Virus record (IMG/VR): IMGVR_UViG_3300031851_000013
Span: 1 to 64,000 of that record
Strand: one strand, 5' to 3'
DNA: 64,000 nucleotides
Source of the DNA: a virus
Position 1 is the stretch's first letter. Each line of letters starts with the position of its first letter. The notes under the pieces are model-generated. The model ran no database searches. It saw only the letters and a list, made by a program, of their open reading frames with translations, and was not told where the DNA came from. This document shows, piece by piece, positions 27,390 through 34,709 of the stretch. Position numbers and translations under genes: made by a program.

Positions 27390-29747
27390 TTATGGTTGTG
27401 CCACAATTCTAGTTTGAGCCGGTGCGCCATCAGAAACTAGCGAAGCTGCTACTGAAGAATCAGAATCTGCTCCATCTGGATCCAGTGGAAGTGGCTTTGC
27501 AACATAAGCAGGATTAGTAAAAACATCACCGTTTGCATTACTCTCAATCACAGGTTGAGCAGCACCAGTGTAAATTGCATTAAACACAAATTTAGCACCA
27601 TCTAGCTCCGAAGATTCGCATTCCATTGCATCAAGCTTGATCTTGCTCTCGGCTGGATGGATTGTGAACAACGCTTCAAGATCTTGTCTCATAACACCGT
27701 CAGAAGCAATAATATCAACTCCCCACAACCACTGCTCTTCTGGTCTTGACGCAATGAACTTAGAAGCATCATATGTAAATTCAAGAACCGGGCATGGACC
27801 TGTTACACCATTGTTAAGGTTGGCAACGGTTGCTTCGGCGTGGAATCTTGTCTCAGAGTAAGCATCTTCCACTGAAAGAACCATTTCTGTCAATCTCGCT
27901 TCAACAAATGTCTTAACAGCTAAATCACCTGCATCAATATGATCCTTAAGGGAACTTTCTAAGATGGTAAGATGTTGTGCAAGGTGAACAATTTCAAGAT
28001 CTAATCTTGCTTCAAGAGCATCAACATCGTCTTTAGATGCAATAGCTTTGAGTTCCATTGCTGCGTGAACAGCGGCTTGAAGATCTTCAACTTCCTGCAT
28101 TGCCTCAAGAATACTCTGAACACGACCGTCCATATTAGAGAAGGTTAGAAGGTTATTAACCGCTTCCATCTCTTTGAACGTGGCGGAGCCACTTGGACGA
28201 AGTAGTTTAAGGAACCACTTACCTTCACCCTGTACTGCAACAGCAGCGGGTACTTCTACATTTTCAGAACCATATTCCGAATCACCAAGACCGGTGGTGG
28301 GCTCTGTTGCAATCGGATCGCCGGTTGGGGTAATGCCCAAGTCCTCTGGGTTCATAGCGATGAACTGTCCAACGACTAGTCCCAGTGGTTCTGAAAGAGC
28401 AGCATCTGCATCCGCTTCAGCTTGATCAACAAGGCGACCAAAACACATGGACACTTCCTTGATTAAACTGCTTGCAGCAGTTCCGTCTTGAAGAAAAAGT
28501 TCTCCATCTTGTAGTTTAACGTCGCCGCAAACTCTCATTCCTTTTGCTTCAACAGCACTTAGGAATTTTTTAACTCGGCAGTTGTTTTCTTCAAATCCAA
28601 CTGTTGCCGTTCCTGCTTCAGTGACATCACCTGTGCAGCTAATTTCTGTTGGGTGTGTTCCACCCGACAAATCGTTTGTAAAACTGTAACTCATAATAAT
28701 TTCCTCCATTGGTTGAGTTTCATTTGTATCTCCATTATTGGAGTTGCTATCGTCCTCATTGGACGTATCTGGGGCTTCTGGTGAAGACCCCTCTAAATCA
28801 GAATAAATTTCACCTTCTGCGTAAATTTCAAAAAAGGGCGAATTTTCGTAGCTATCATTAGAAAACGAAAAACCCACGTCATCTGCAACTTTGACACCAG
28901 TGGCTGTCCCAATGGCATCATATTCACCAATGAGTTGACCCATAACGGACATGATTCTTAGTTTATAAGTGTTTCCAACAATATCAACATCGCCACCGTT
29001 ACCTATCAATTTAGCTGACGCTTGAATCTTTTCGTCTGGTGTGTGGGTTCTTGCCAATGCATTGCGACCGAGAGTGTCACCATACCAATTAACGGCGTTG
29101 TCATCATTAATATAAATCCACCCATCTCCTGCTGTGTCATCAGGATCTAAGAAGTCAGCACCTTGTTTCTGACCGCTAACCCACCTGTGGCTTGCTACAA
29201 CAAAGTCGTTGTCTACAAACAACCTGTTTGAAAAGCCGTATACGTGCGTATATGGTACTTCCACTAACTCTAAAACTTCTTCTGCTGTCGCTGCACCTTC
29301 AAAAACTCTGAAGTTTGCGACATCCGGGGCTAAGTGGTGACCACCTCCGGACCACCCATTAATTGTCTCAATATCAGATGGTAAATTACTGTGCGTAATT
29401 GAACCATAATTGGTTCCATTGACATAATAGGTTAGCAAGTTTCCTACTCTCGTTATTGTAATCGTAGCCCACTCATCTTCACCTAATGCCTCTAATTCTG
29501 GTATTGGAAAATAATCTTGTTGGAAAGCACCAAATACTCGTCCATGTGTAGGGTCAGTATCTGAATCAAAAATGTAATTTGCTCCATCTTGAAACAGATT
29601 TCCATATTGTGAACCATCTAAAGTTCCTTTAACCTGAATGGATAAGGTCCAATCGTTATTTGGAAGAGTGAAATTGAGTATAGGCACCTCATTGTCCACA
29701 TCTCCCGATAAATCAACATTATATTGATTTGTAATTTCTGTTATCAT
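27390..29747 (-). CDS. LamG-containing tail fibre, apparent fusion with an internal start
   Basis: 785 aa from the ATG at 29747, chosen because AGGAGG is seven bases upstream; the longer frame from 29774 lacks a site. Residues about 15-150 form a LamG/concanavalin sandwich (WTLSIQVKGTLDG, then WATITITRVGNLLTYYVNGTNYG, then VANFRVFEGAATAEEVLELV). An acidic Asn/Asp/Ser linker (about 325-350) leads to an internal Met (MSYSFTNDLSGG) preceded by its own Shine-Dalgarno. From there the protein resembles the 907-aa fibre: KKFLSAVEAKGMRVCGDVKL, FLQDGTAASSLIKEV, a coiled coil and a beta C-terminus. Likely a surface-binding fibre. Confidence 0.82.
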   Translation of the reverse strand: MITEITNQYNVDLSGDVDNEVPILNFTLPNNDWTLSIQVKGTLDGSQYGNLFQDGANYIFDSDTDPTHGRVFGAFQQDYFPIPELEALGEDEWATITITRVGNLLTYYVNGTNYGSITHSNLPSDIETINGWSGGGHHLAPDVANFRVFEGAATAEEVLELVEVPYTHVYGFSNRLFVDNDFVVASHRWVSGQKQGADFLDPDDTAGDGWIYINDDNAVNWYGDTLGRNALARTHTPDEKIQASAKLIGNGGDVDIVGNTYKLRIMSVMGQLIGEYDAIGTATGVKVADDVGFSFSNDSYENSPFFEIYAEGEIYSDLEGSSPEAPDTSNEDDSNSNNGDTNETQPMEEIIMSYSFTNDLSGGTHPTEISCTGDVTEAGTATVGFEENNCRVKKFLSAVEAKGMRVCGDVKLQDGELFLQDGTAASSLIKEVSMCFGRLVDQAEADADAALSEPLGLVVGQFIAMNPEDLGITPTGDPIATEPTTGLGDSEYGSENVEVPAAVAVQGEGKWFLKLLRPSGSATFKEMEAVNNLLTFSNMDGRVQSILEAMQEVEDLQAAVHAAMELKAIASKDDVDALEARLDLEIVHLAQHLTILESSLKDHIDAGDLAVKTFVEARLTEMVLSVEDAYSETRFHAEATVANLNNGVTGPCPVLEFTYDASKFIASRPEEQWLWGVDIIASDGVMRQDLEALFTIHPAESKIKLDAMECESSELDGAKFVFNAIYTGAAQPVIESNANGDVFTNPAYVAKPLPLDPDGADSDSSVAASLVSDGAPAQTRIVAQP
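28692..28707 (-). promoter_or_regulatory. Internal ribosome site and ATG inside the fibre gene
   Basis: On the minus strand GGAGG (28707-28703) is followed eight bases later by an in-frame ATG (28694-28692). The spacing and sequence match the true starts of the two neighbouring fibre genes. A 434-aa C-terminal product could be made, or this is a relic of gene fusion. Confidence 0.6.
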
Positions 29748-29761
29748 ATTATTTCCTCCTA

Positions 29762-29776
29762 TATTGTATAACAATA
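29762..29776 (-). promoter_or_regulatory. Inverted repeat abutting the fibre ribosome site
   Basis: A perfect 6+3+6 inverted repeat, TATTGT-ATA-ACAATA, ends two bases before the AGGAGG site of the 785-aa fibre gene. It could be a repressor operator or a small RNA hairpin affecting translation. No protein partner is known. Confidence 0.4.
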
Positions 29777-29786
29777 CATCCTGTTA

Positions 29787-29835
29787 CAAGGCGCACTAAC
29801 GCCTTGAACAAACATGATATTTTTTGTGATGTTTG
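29787..29835 (-). other. Two hairpins in the fibre leader
   Basis: Two seven-base-pair stems lie in the non-coding leader. One pairs 29787-29793 with 29800-29806 (six-base loop); the other pairs 29809-29815 with 29829-29835 (13-base loop rich in T). No T tract follows on the minus strand, so they are not terminators. They may stabilise or regulate the mRNA. Confidence 0.45.
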
Positions 29836-29899
29836 CTATCTGCGTTGCACGTTCTATAGGGAAGAAATGTGTGCGTTTTCTCTGCTATCCATCGTCGCT

Positions 29900-29911
29900 T
29901 ATAAATAGTAT
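29900..29911 (-). promoter_or_regulatory. Candidate phage promoter motif ATACTATTTATA
   Basis: The motif lies just after a terminator-like hairpin and 153 bases before the fibre start at 29747. The same 11 bases recur at 59742-59752, and a near copy lies at 48882-48892, each upstream of a minus-strand structural-type gene. The plus strand reads TATAAATA, the T4 late box, but facing away from the gene. Confidence 0.35.
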
Positions 29912-29915
29912 GTGG

Positions 29916-29941
29916 AAAAATGTAGCTCCCGATCGGGAAGC
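29916..29941 (-). terminator. Probable terminator after small fibre gene
   Basis: The minus strand has GCTTCCC-GATC-GGGAGC (six pairs with one bulged T) followed by TACATTTTT. The core TCCCGATCGGGA is a perfect 12-base palindrome at 29927-29938. It lies 14 bases after the stop of the upstream gene. Confidence 0.5.
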
Positions 29942-29954
29942 AGAAACTTAACGA

Positions 29955-30488
29955 TCACCCCATCAGGATGACCCGATATTGCCCTTTAACATCACAGTGC
30001 GCCAAATATAAAGTTATTTTTTCTTCAGAGATTTCTGTTGATACTCCAACGATCTCGTCATCATTGGATTCATCCACTACTTGGACGATTACATCGCTAT
30101 CACTAAAAGGATTATTGACTTCCCACACGTCCTGATCATTTTCATCAAGTGTATAAGAAATAATACCTTCACCGGATTCTTCTAGGAGGTACGAGAATTT
30201 GGTCAATGCTGTTTCAATAAGCCCGGTTATAGCAGCCTCAACTTCATCAAGTGCTGTCTGCAAACCATCAGTGATACCCTGAAACATTGTAATCTGTTGT
30301 ACTATACCTGAAATAGTCACAGCAATAGAACCCAAACTTCCTTGTACAGCATTAACCTTGTTTGTTAACTCTTGCAAGTCACCCACGGCTCCACCGAGAG
30401 ATACAGCAGAGATCTGTTTCTTCAACTTCTTCTCAATAAGTTGTCTGGTGATCGCCGAATGTACAATTCCGTGGTTTCTTGTTCCCAT
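29955..30488 (-). CDS. Short tail-fibre-like structural protein
   Basis: 177 aa from MGTRNHGIVHSAI; an alternative start 21 bases upstream (30509) has a GGAGG 13 bases away, so the start is uncertain. The N-terminal half is a helical bundle or coiled coil (LTNKVNAVQGSLGSIAVTISGIVQQI). The C-terminus (DSDVIVQVVDESNDDEIVG, then KITLYLAHCDVKGQYRVILMG) matches the terminal beta module common at the ends of marine phage fibres. It is the first gene of the fibre cluster and is divergent from the plus-strand operon. Role inferred. Confidence 0.72.
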   Translation of the reverse strand: MGTRNHGIVHSAITRQLIEKKLKKQISAVSLGGAVGDLQELTNKVNAVQGSLGSIAVTISGIVQQITMFQGITDGLQTALDEVEAAITGLIETALTKFSYLLEESGEGIISYTLDENDQDVWEVNNPFSDSDVIVQVVDESNDDEIVGVSTEISEEKITLYLAHCDVKGQYRVILMG

Positions 30489-30590
30489 TTTTAATACTTC
30501 CTCTGTCATATAATTAGTTGTACCTCCAAGTAAAAGAAAATTAATATTTTTCTTCTTTTTAATTTTCTGACAGATAGTTAATTTATAAGA

Positions 30591-30603
30591 GCTTGATTCA
30601 AGC
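30591..30603 (+). promoter_or_regulatory. Inverted repeat upstream of the plus-strand operon
   Basis: GCTTGA-T-TCAAGC, a perfect 6+1+6 repeat, ends 13 bases before the ATG of the protease gene and next to its AGGTGA ribosome site. An operator role is possible. No convincing -35/-10 pair was found in the 128-base divergent gap. Confidence 0.35.
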
Positions 30604-30616
30604 AGGTGAATTATGA

Positions 30617-31540
30617 ATGGAGAGAAGACTTAGAAATACCATCAGCTTTTTAGCGATGGCGATGCTCGCAGCAAGTATGAATGTTGCTTGTGCCGGGATT
30701 AACAAACGAGTTGTTGCCCCAACGGATTCCTTCACCCTATTATCATCAAATCACATAGTTGAAATTTGTGCAAGTCAAGAGACTCAAGAAGATCCAGAGT
30801 TTCAATCTTCTGGATTACCTGTTTGTGCTTCTTTTGAATCTAAGAGTCTTGCTAGTGGTTCTATAATTAGACATTACAGGGAACCTACGGAAAGAGAAGA
30901 AAGAAGTCTTGTACTAAGTGTGGCTCACTGGTGTCAACCTCCGACTGGTAATGATGTTTTACAAATGATTCCTCGGGGTGGACCTAGAGAAATGGTAATG
31001 GCTGGAATTTATACTATTAGCAGGCACGCAGCTATTGAGTATGCAATTGATAATCTTGGCGTACAACATAATGTAACTAGGAAGGTTTCCATTGACAACG
31101 ATGTTGATGTTTGTCTCATAGAAGTTGAGAGAATTGATATGCCAGCTTTAAGAATCTTACCGGAAAACCCAAACCACGGTGATCGGGTTTTAAATATGGC
31201 TGCGCCTTGGGGATATTTCAATCCTCCAAACATTTTTATTGATGAAGGTTTATACCTCGGAGAGTGCAGAAACCCGGAGGTTTGTAGAATCGTCGGTGAG
31301 TTTAGCATTTCAGGAATTTATGCTGGACAAGGTAGTTCAGGTTCACCAATATTAATTAGAAGAGGAGGACGTTGGCACATTGCTGGTATTATCCACGCAG
31401 TACGTGTCGCACCGTTCGGAGGTGCTTACTTACCGATGGGTGCATCAGTTGAACAAATCAACAATGTTATTCGTAGAGATTTTATTCCGTACCTTACAGG
31501 TCAGGGACAATCAAACCCCAAGGAACCTAACATGAAGTGA
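30617..31540 (+). CDS. Exported trypsin-like serine protease
   Basis: 307 aa. Residues 1-25 form a signal peptide (TISFLAMAMLAASMNVAC) ending in a weak lipobox-like cysteine, so the product is secreted or a lipoprotein. The chymotrypsin-fold triad can be read as His104 (SVAHWC), Asp164 (DVDVCLIEV) and Ser241 (GQGSSGSPI). Extra cysteines suggest disulfides and so a periplasmic or outer-surface location. It is the first of three overlapping plus-strand genes, against the direction of all others. Phage trypsin-like proteases with a signal peptide are rare. It may process host surface proteins or block superinfection; both are inference. Confidence 0.85.
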   Translation: MERRLRNTISFLAMAMLAASMNVACAGINKRVVAPTDSFTLLSSNHIVEICASQETQEDPEFQSSGLPVCASFESKSLASGSIIRHYREPTEREERSLVLSVAHWCQPPTGNDVLQMIPRGGPREMVMAGIYTISRHAAIEYAIDNLGVQHNVTRKVSIDNDVDVCLIEVERIDMPALRILPENPNHGDRVLNMAAPWGYFNPPNIFIDEGLYLGECRNPEVCRIVGEFSISGIYAGQGSSGSPILIRRGGRWHIAGIIHAVRVAPFGGAYLPMGASVEQINNVIRRDFIPYLTGQGQSNPKEPNMK

Positions 31541-32553
31541 ACAAATCCATAGCCAATGTCGCACTTTTAACCCTACTCTCTTTTACAGGGTGTGTGACTG
31601 ACTATGGTATACACGCACCAAAAGAATATATTGAGGTCGTAGTCGAAGTAGAGGTGCCCGCCGAAGACGGATGGAGTGGTGATGTATGGGTTGATCACTT
31701 TTATCAATCAGCGACCATGAATGGAATTGATATTTTGTGGGTTATTGATAGATCCGGTTCCATGAGCACTCACAACACACGTCTATTATTAGGCATTGAA
31801 TCAATGCTTAACGTTTTAAATAGCTTACCCATGACAACACAGTGGAGATTGGCAATGATGAGTGCAGATGGTACCAAGAGTATCAACGAAGTCCAATTTC
31901 CCCTAACATATGGTGCTGACATTATTGATGCGACGAACATGTTCAACGCAACTCTTAAGGGTGGGTATGAGGAAGGCTTTGATGCATCATATGAATATAT
32001 TACAAACAATGCATATTCCAGCACTTGGATGAGGAATGATGCTGCACTATTAATTGTTTTTGTTTCTGATGAGCAAGAACAAAGTTCGGGCTTTACAGGA
32101 GCTTCAGATTATGTTAGTTGGTTAAGTTCTCTAGGAAGACCACAAGTTTACGTATCCAGTATTGTAAATATAAACCCAACGTATTCAATCTGCAACGGCT
32201 CCATGACCAATGTTGGAGCCGACTATATTGATGCAACGAACCTATTGGGCGGAGTGGTTGTTGATATTTGTTCCGAAGATTGGAGTGCCGGTATGACAGA
32301 TGCCGCCAATCAATTAGAGCCAGTTATAGAATATGAGTTAACCCATGAACCAATACCAGAATCCATTGAAGTGTTTGTAAACGGTCAAGTTTATGACAAT
32401 TCGTTGTGGTATTATGAAGGTACAATCAACAGCGTCATATTTACTGAAACAGATGCGAGCGGTGCTATTGTCGGACCACCGGCAAGTACTTTAGTGGAAA
32501 TCGGATATGTTTATGAATCAGATGAAGGAGATACGGGTGATACGGGTATTTAA
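31537..32553 (+). CDS. Exported von Willebrand factor A domain lipoprotein
   Basis: 338 aa starting at GTG that overlaps the protease stop by three bases. The signal peptide IANVALLTLLSFTGC ends at Cys19 with a weak lipobox. A vWA domain follows (about 60-270): MIDAS motif DRSGSM (Asp71, Ser73, Ser75), TLKGGYEEGFDA supplying the Thr/Asp positions, and IVFVSDEQEQ. The last 65 residues are a small beta domain ending EGDTGDTGI. vWA domains bind proteins through a metal ion. Translational coupling to the protease suggests that they work together at the cell envelope. Confidence 0.85.
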   Translation: MNKSIANVALLTLLSFTGCVTDYGIHAPKEYIEVVVEVEVPAEDGWSGDVWVDHFYQSATMNGIDILWVIDRSGSMSTHNTRLLLGIESMLNVLNSLPMTTQWRLAMMSADGTKSINEVQFPLTYGADIIDATNMFNATLKGGYEEGFDASYEYITNNAYSSTWMRNDAALLIVFVSDEQEQSSGFTGASDYVSWLSSLGRPQVYVSSIVNINPTYSICNGSMTNVGADYIDATNLLGGVVVDICSEDWSAGMTDAANQLEPVIEYELTHEPIPESIEVFVNGQVYDNSLWYYEGTINSVIFTETDASGAIVGPPASTLVEIGYVYESDEGDTGDTGI

Positions 32554-32644
32554 AAAAATAGGAGCTTTTTCTGCGGGTATGTTTTGTGGAACAGTTTATG
32601 GTTCTGTAATTGCGACCTTGACAGCATATATGTTATTAAGATAA
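32522..32644 (+). CDS. 40-aa membrane peptide overlapping the vWA gene
   Basis: An ATG inside the last codons of the vWA gene opens a frame reading MKEIRVIRVFKKIGAFSAG, followed by a hydrophobic MFCGTVYGSVIATLTAYMLL and a final Arg. A basic N-terminus and one 20-residue helix look like a small inner-membrane protein. Its stop is three bases before the encoded CCA of the convergent tRNA-Thr. It could be a holin-like, toxin-like or anchoring peptide, or chance; an internal ATG at residue 20 is an alternative start. No clear ribosome site beyond coupling. Confidence 0.45.
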   Translation: MKEIRVIRVFKKIGAFSAGMFCGTVYGSVIATLTAYMLLR

Positions 32645-32646
32645 CA

Positions 32647-32722
32647 TGGAGCCGATGATAGGAATTGAACCTACAACCTACTGATTACAAATCAGTTGCT
32701 CTGCCAGTTGAGCTACATCGGC
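32647..32722 (-). tRNA. trnT(ugu): tRNA-Thr (anticodon TGT)
   Basis: A complete cloverleaf on the minus strand: acceptor GCCGATG/CATCGGC, D-arm GCTC/GAGC, anticodon stem ACTGA/TCAGT with loop TTTGTAA, T-arm GTAGG/CCTAT closing with a wobble and loop TTCAATT. Discriminator T and CCA are encoded. It directly follows the HNH gene stop. Confidence 0.95.
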
Positions 32723-33244
32723 TTAGAGTTTATACCCAATAAGATATGGCAACCATTTTTCGTGAATCTTCTTTCTCTCTAGAACATGAAATGTTTCAGA
32801 AGAAGGTTGAACAGGTTGTCGTAAAGGTTGCATATTAACCTGAAATGGAAGTTTGTCTCCCTTTATTTGGTTACATCGCTTACAGCAGGTTACTATATTC
32901 TCCCAAGTCTTTGGTCCACCTCTACTCCTTGGAGTTACGTGATCCAAAGTAAGTAAATCAGTAGAAAATATGTTTCCACAATATTGGCAGGTATTACTAT
33001 CTCTCCAAAATACATTTTTTCTATTACACTTTAAAGTTAATTTGTCTCTTCTTATATATCTGTTTAGTGAAATAACACTAGGTACTGGAAATTTCTTATA
33101 AGCTGAACAAATAAATTCCTTATCATAGGCTTCTACTAGATTAGCCCTTTTCATATAAATCATACAAAATGCTTCAAACGCTGTTATAATCTGCACTGGT
33201 CTATAAGACGAATCCAGCTTCAGCGTTCTACGCTCTTCTGACAA
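32723..33244 (-). CDS. HNH endonuclease
   Basis: 173 aa. The C-terminal half has the zinc-knuckle HNH pattern: CQYCG, then LTLDHVTPRSRGGPKTWENIVTCCKRCNQIKGD, with His in LDHV, Asn in WEN and the CxxCN end. Upstream helices LDSSYRPVQIITAFEAFCMIYMKRANLVEAY match the widespread stand-alone HNH family of phages and bacteria. It may be a homing or restriction-type enzyme, or act in packaging. It sits between tRNA-Asn and tRNA-Thr, a common place for mobile HNH genes. No intron or flanking repeat is seen. Confidence 0.88.
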   Translation of the reverse strand: MSEERRTLKLDSSYRPVQIITAFEAFCMIYMKRANLVEAYDKEFICSAYKKFPVPSVISLNRYIRRDKLTLKCNRKNVFWRDSNTCQYCGNIFSTDLLTLDHVTPRSRGGPKTWENIVTCCKRCNQIKGDKLPFQVNMQPLRQPVQPSSETFHVLERKKIHEKWLPYLIGYKL

Positions 33245-33245
33245 T

Positions 33246-33497
33246 TTATTCTCCTCTAACTATCAACTCTACATCAACTGATTCTGTATCTAGTTCAATC
33301 CAAACACGAGCACCACAACTTAACGGCTTGTGTGTACTGTATATTACACGAGCTATTTCTTCCCCGTCTTTTTTAATTATTGCTTCATGAGCATAATTGT
33401 TTTCTTTGTATGTCTTGATGGTCAAAACAGGTTCGTCAGTGTTATTCTTTGTGTTTGAGCGAATCTTGTGTTGATTGACATGAATGATCTTCTTCAT
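33246..33497 (-). CDS. Conserved hypothetical protein
   Basis: 83 aa from MKKIIHVNQHKI. A longer frame exists upstream, but its first 32 codons are a translation through tRNA-Asn (SSIGRASDCYSESCWFKSSRP is the classic tRNA artefact), so the start at 33497 is chosen. The protein is a small beta sheet (VLTIKTYKENNYAHEAIIKKDGEEIARVIY, then GARVWIELDTESVDVELIV). A single base separates it from the HNH gene. Function not recognised. Confidence 0.65.
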   Translation of the reverse strand: MKKIIHVNQHKIRSNTKNNTDEPVLTIKTYKENNYAHEAIIKKDGEEIARVIYSTHKPLSCGARVWIELDTESVDVELIVRGE

Positions 33498-33519
33498 ATT
33501 TTTATTTTTTCTTAAAAGG

Positions 33520-33592
33520 CTGGGACGGCTGGATTTGAACCAACAACTTTCGGAGTAACAATCCGATGCTCTGCCAATTGAACTACATCCCA
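33520..33592 (-). tRNA. trnN(guu): tRNA-Asn (anticodon GTT)
   Basis: Cloverleaf on the minus strand: acceptor TGGGATG/CGTCCCA (one wobble), D-arm GTTC/GAGC, anticodon stem TCGGA/TCCGA with loop TTGTTAC, T-arm GTTGG/CCAGC with loop TTCAAAT, discriminator G. CCA is not encoded; CCT follows. Confidence 0.93.
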
Positions 33593-33598
33593 ACTATA

Positions 33599-33880
33599 TT
33601 AAAGAGGCTTGTACCCCTTGTGATAATAATTTTCACCTTCTATTTTCATAAATGAATCATAATCCTCATGAAGATGAAAATAACCTAAAACCTCTGGAAT
33701 GTCTTGACAATCTTCTGGTAATGGGTAAATCTTACCAAATGGTAGAGAAGAAGCTGGGTTGAAGAAGAAGGGGTCCACAGTTTCAAGTGAAGACCACCAA
33801 GCAATCATCTCCTTACGAGATTTACTTGTTTCCCAAACCCAGTGGCGGTAGCCATATTCTTCATCTACTAAAAATTTCAT
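33599..33880 (-). CDS. Hypothetical protein rich in aromatic residues
   Basis: 93 aa starting at the TAATG overlap with clpP. The sequence is rich in Trp, Tyr and Phe (YGYRHWVWETSKSRKEMIAWWSSLETVDPFFFNPAS, then EVLGYFHLHEDYDSF). It is translationally coupled to clpP, so a ClpP-related role such as an adaptor cannot be excluded, but nothing in the sequence shows this. Family not recognised. Confidence 0.65.
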   Translation of the reverse strand: MKFLVDEEYGYRHWVWETSKSRKEMIAWWSSLETVDPFFFNPASSLPFGKIYPLPEDCQDIPEVLGYFHLHEDYDSFMKIEGENYYHKGYKPL

Positions 33881-34497
33881 TAAATGATCTCGTCAATCAA
33901 ACCATACTTGAGACACTTCTCTGCGTCCCACCATAGATCGTGTTTTAAAATCTTATCAAGTTCTTTTTTGGGAACTTGAGTGTGCTCTTCGTAAATCTCT
34001 TTAATAACTTTCATAAAGTTATCACAGTTCTCCATGTCATCTTGAAGTTCTTCATACTTCCCCCATAACCCAGAAGATAACTGGTGGATTAACATATAAG
34101 CATGACGATTCATCTGACGATGACTGGCAGTGACACTCATCATAGTTGCAGCACTAGCTGCACAACCATCAATTACAGAAACCACTGGGACTTTAGATTT
34201 AATAATATAGTCAACAGAAGATAACCCAGCAAAAACACTACCACCATATGAATTAATATGAAGATAGATCTTACCGGGATCAGTATTCAGCGTGACCGAA
34301 CGATTCTGAAGGTTAATATCTAAATTAACCAAAGACTTATTTAGTTCTAAATTCTTGGTCCTTGAGACCTCTGAATAAAAGTAAATCCTGTTATTAACAG
34401 TCTCTACTTTATTGTTATCATCAGAAGAAGCTGCTTCTGAACCACATATGGCGGTAGGATCTTTCTTCTCACCTAACCAATAAATATCTTTTCTCAT
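33880..34497 (-). CDS. clpP: ClpP-like serine protease
   Basis: 205 aa, typical length for ClpP. The catalytic Ser115 lies in GCAASAATMM, His138 in YMLIHQLSSGLWG, and an Asp in the KHDLWW region completes the triad; INSYGGSVFAGLSSVDYI is the oxyanion/handle strand. The first 35 residues are a variable extension with Ser/Asp. A good ribosome site (AGGAG) precedes the ATG. ClpP needs an unfoldase (ClpX or ClpA), not seen here, so host unfoldase would be used. It lies about 420 bases downstream of a phage tmRNA whose tag ends in LALAA, a host ClpXP-type signal. It could also mature the capsid. Confidence 0.9.
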   Translation of the reverse strand: MRKDIYWLGEKKDPTAICGSEAASSDDNNKVETVNNRIYFYSEVSRTKNLELNKSLVNLDINLQNRSVTLNTDPGKIYLHINSYGGSVFAGLSSVDYIIKSKVPVVSVIDGCAASAATMMSVTASHRQMNRHAYMLIHQLSSGLWGKYEELQDDMENCDNFMKVIKEIYEEHTQVPKKELDKILKHDLWWDAEKCLKYGLIDEII

Positions 34498-34524
34498 TGT
34501 TTGTTACTCCTAATTTAAGATATA

Positions 34525-34601
34525 TGGCACGCCCGAGAGGACTTGAACCTCTAACCCTCCGCTTAGAAGGCGGATGCTCTATCCAGTTGAGCTACGGGCG
34601 C
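34525..34601 (-). tRNA. trnR(ucu): tRNA-Arg (anticodon TCT)
   Basis: Cloverleaf on the minus strand: acceptor GCGCCCG/CGGGCGT (first pair G-U), D-arm GCTC/GAGC, anticodon stem TCCGC/GCGGA with loop CTTCTAA, T-arm AGAGG/CCTCT with loop TTCAAGT. Discriminator G and CCA are encoded. It reads AGA codons. It is first in the transcript that also carries clpP. Confidence 0.95.
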
Positions 34602-34620
34602 ATAAAACTTTCACTATACT

Positions 34621-34649
34621 AATATAACACAGCTTTACTGCTTTGTCAA
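34621..34649 (-). promoter_or_regulatory. Sigma70-type promoter for tRNA-Arg/clpP
   Basis: TTGACA (34649-34644), 17-base spacer, TATATT (34626-34621) on the minus strand. Expected start is about ten bases upstream of tRNA-Arg. It begins two bases after a terminator, so it opens a separate unit. Confidence 0.75.
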
Positions 34650-34651
34650 AT

Positions 34652-34690
34652 AAAAAAAGCCGGTACAAGTAAAAAAACTCATACCGGCTT
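34652..34690 (-). terminator. Intrinsic terminator after the 56-aa gene
   Basis: Nine-base-pair stem AAGCCGGTA (34657-34665) with TACCGGCTT (34682-34690), 16-base loop; on the minus strand it is followed by a T run. It ends the transcript with the tmRNA. Confidence 0.85.
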
Positions 34691-34709
34691 TGAAACTTAA
34701 TATGTTTAT

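Noticed and set aside
33498-33593. N-terminal extension of the 83-aa gene (SSIGRASDCYSESCWFKSSRP)
   Set aside because: This is a translation through tRNA-Asn, a known artefact; the start was moved to 33497.
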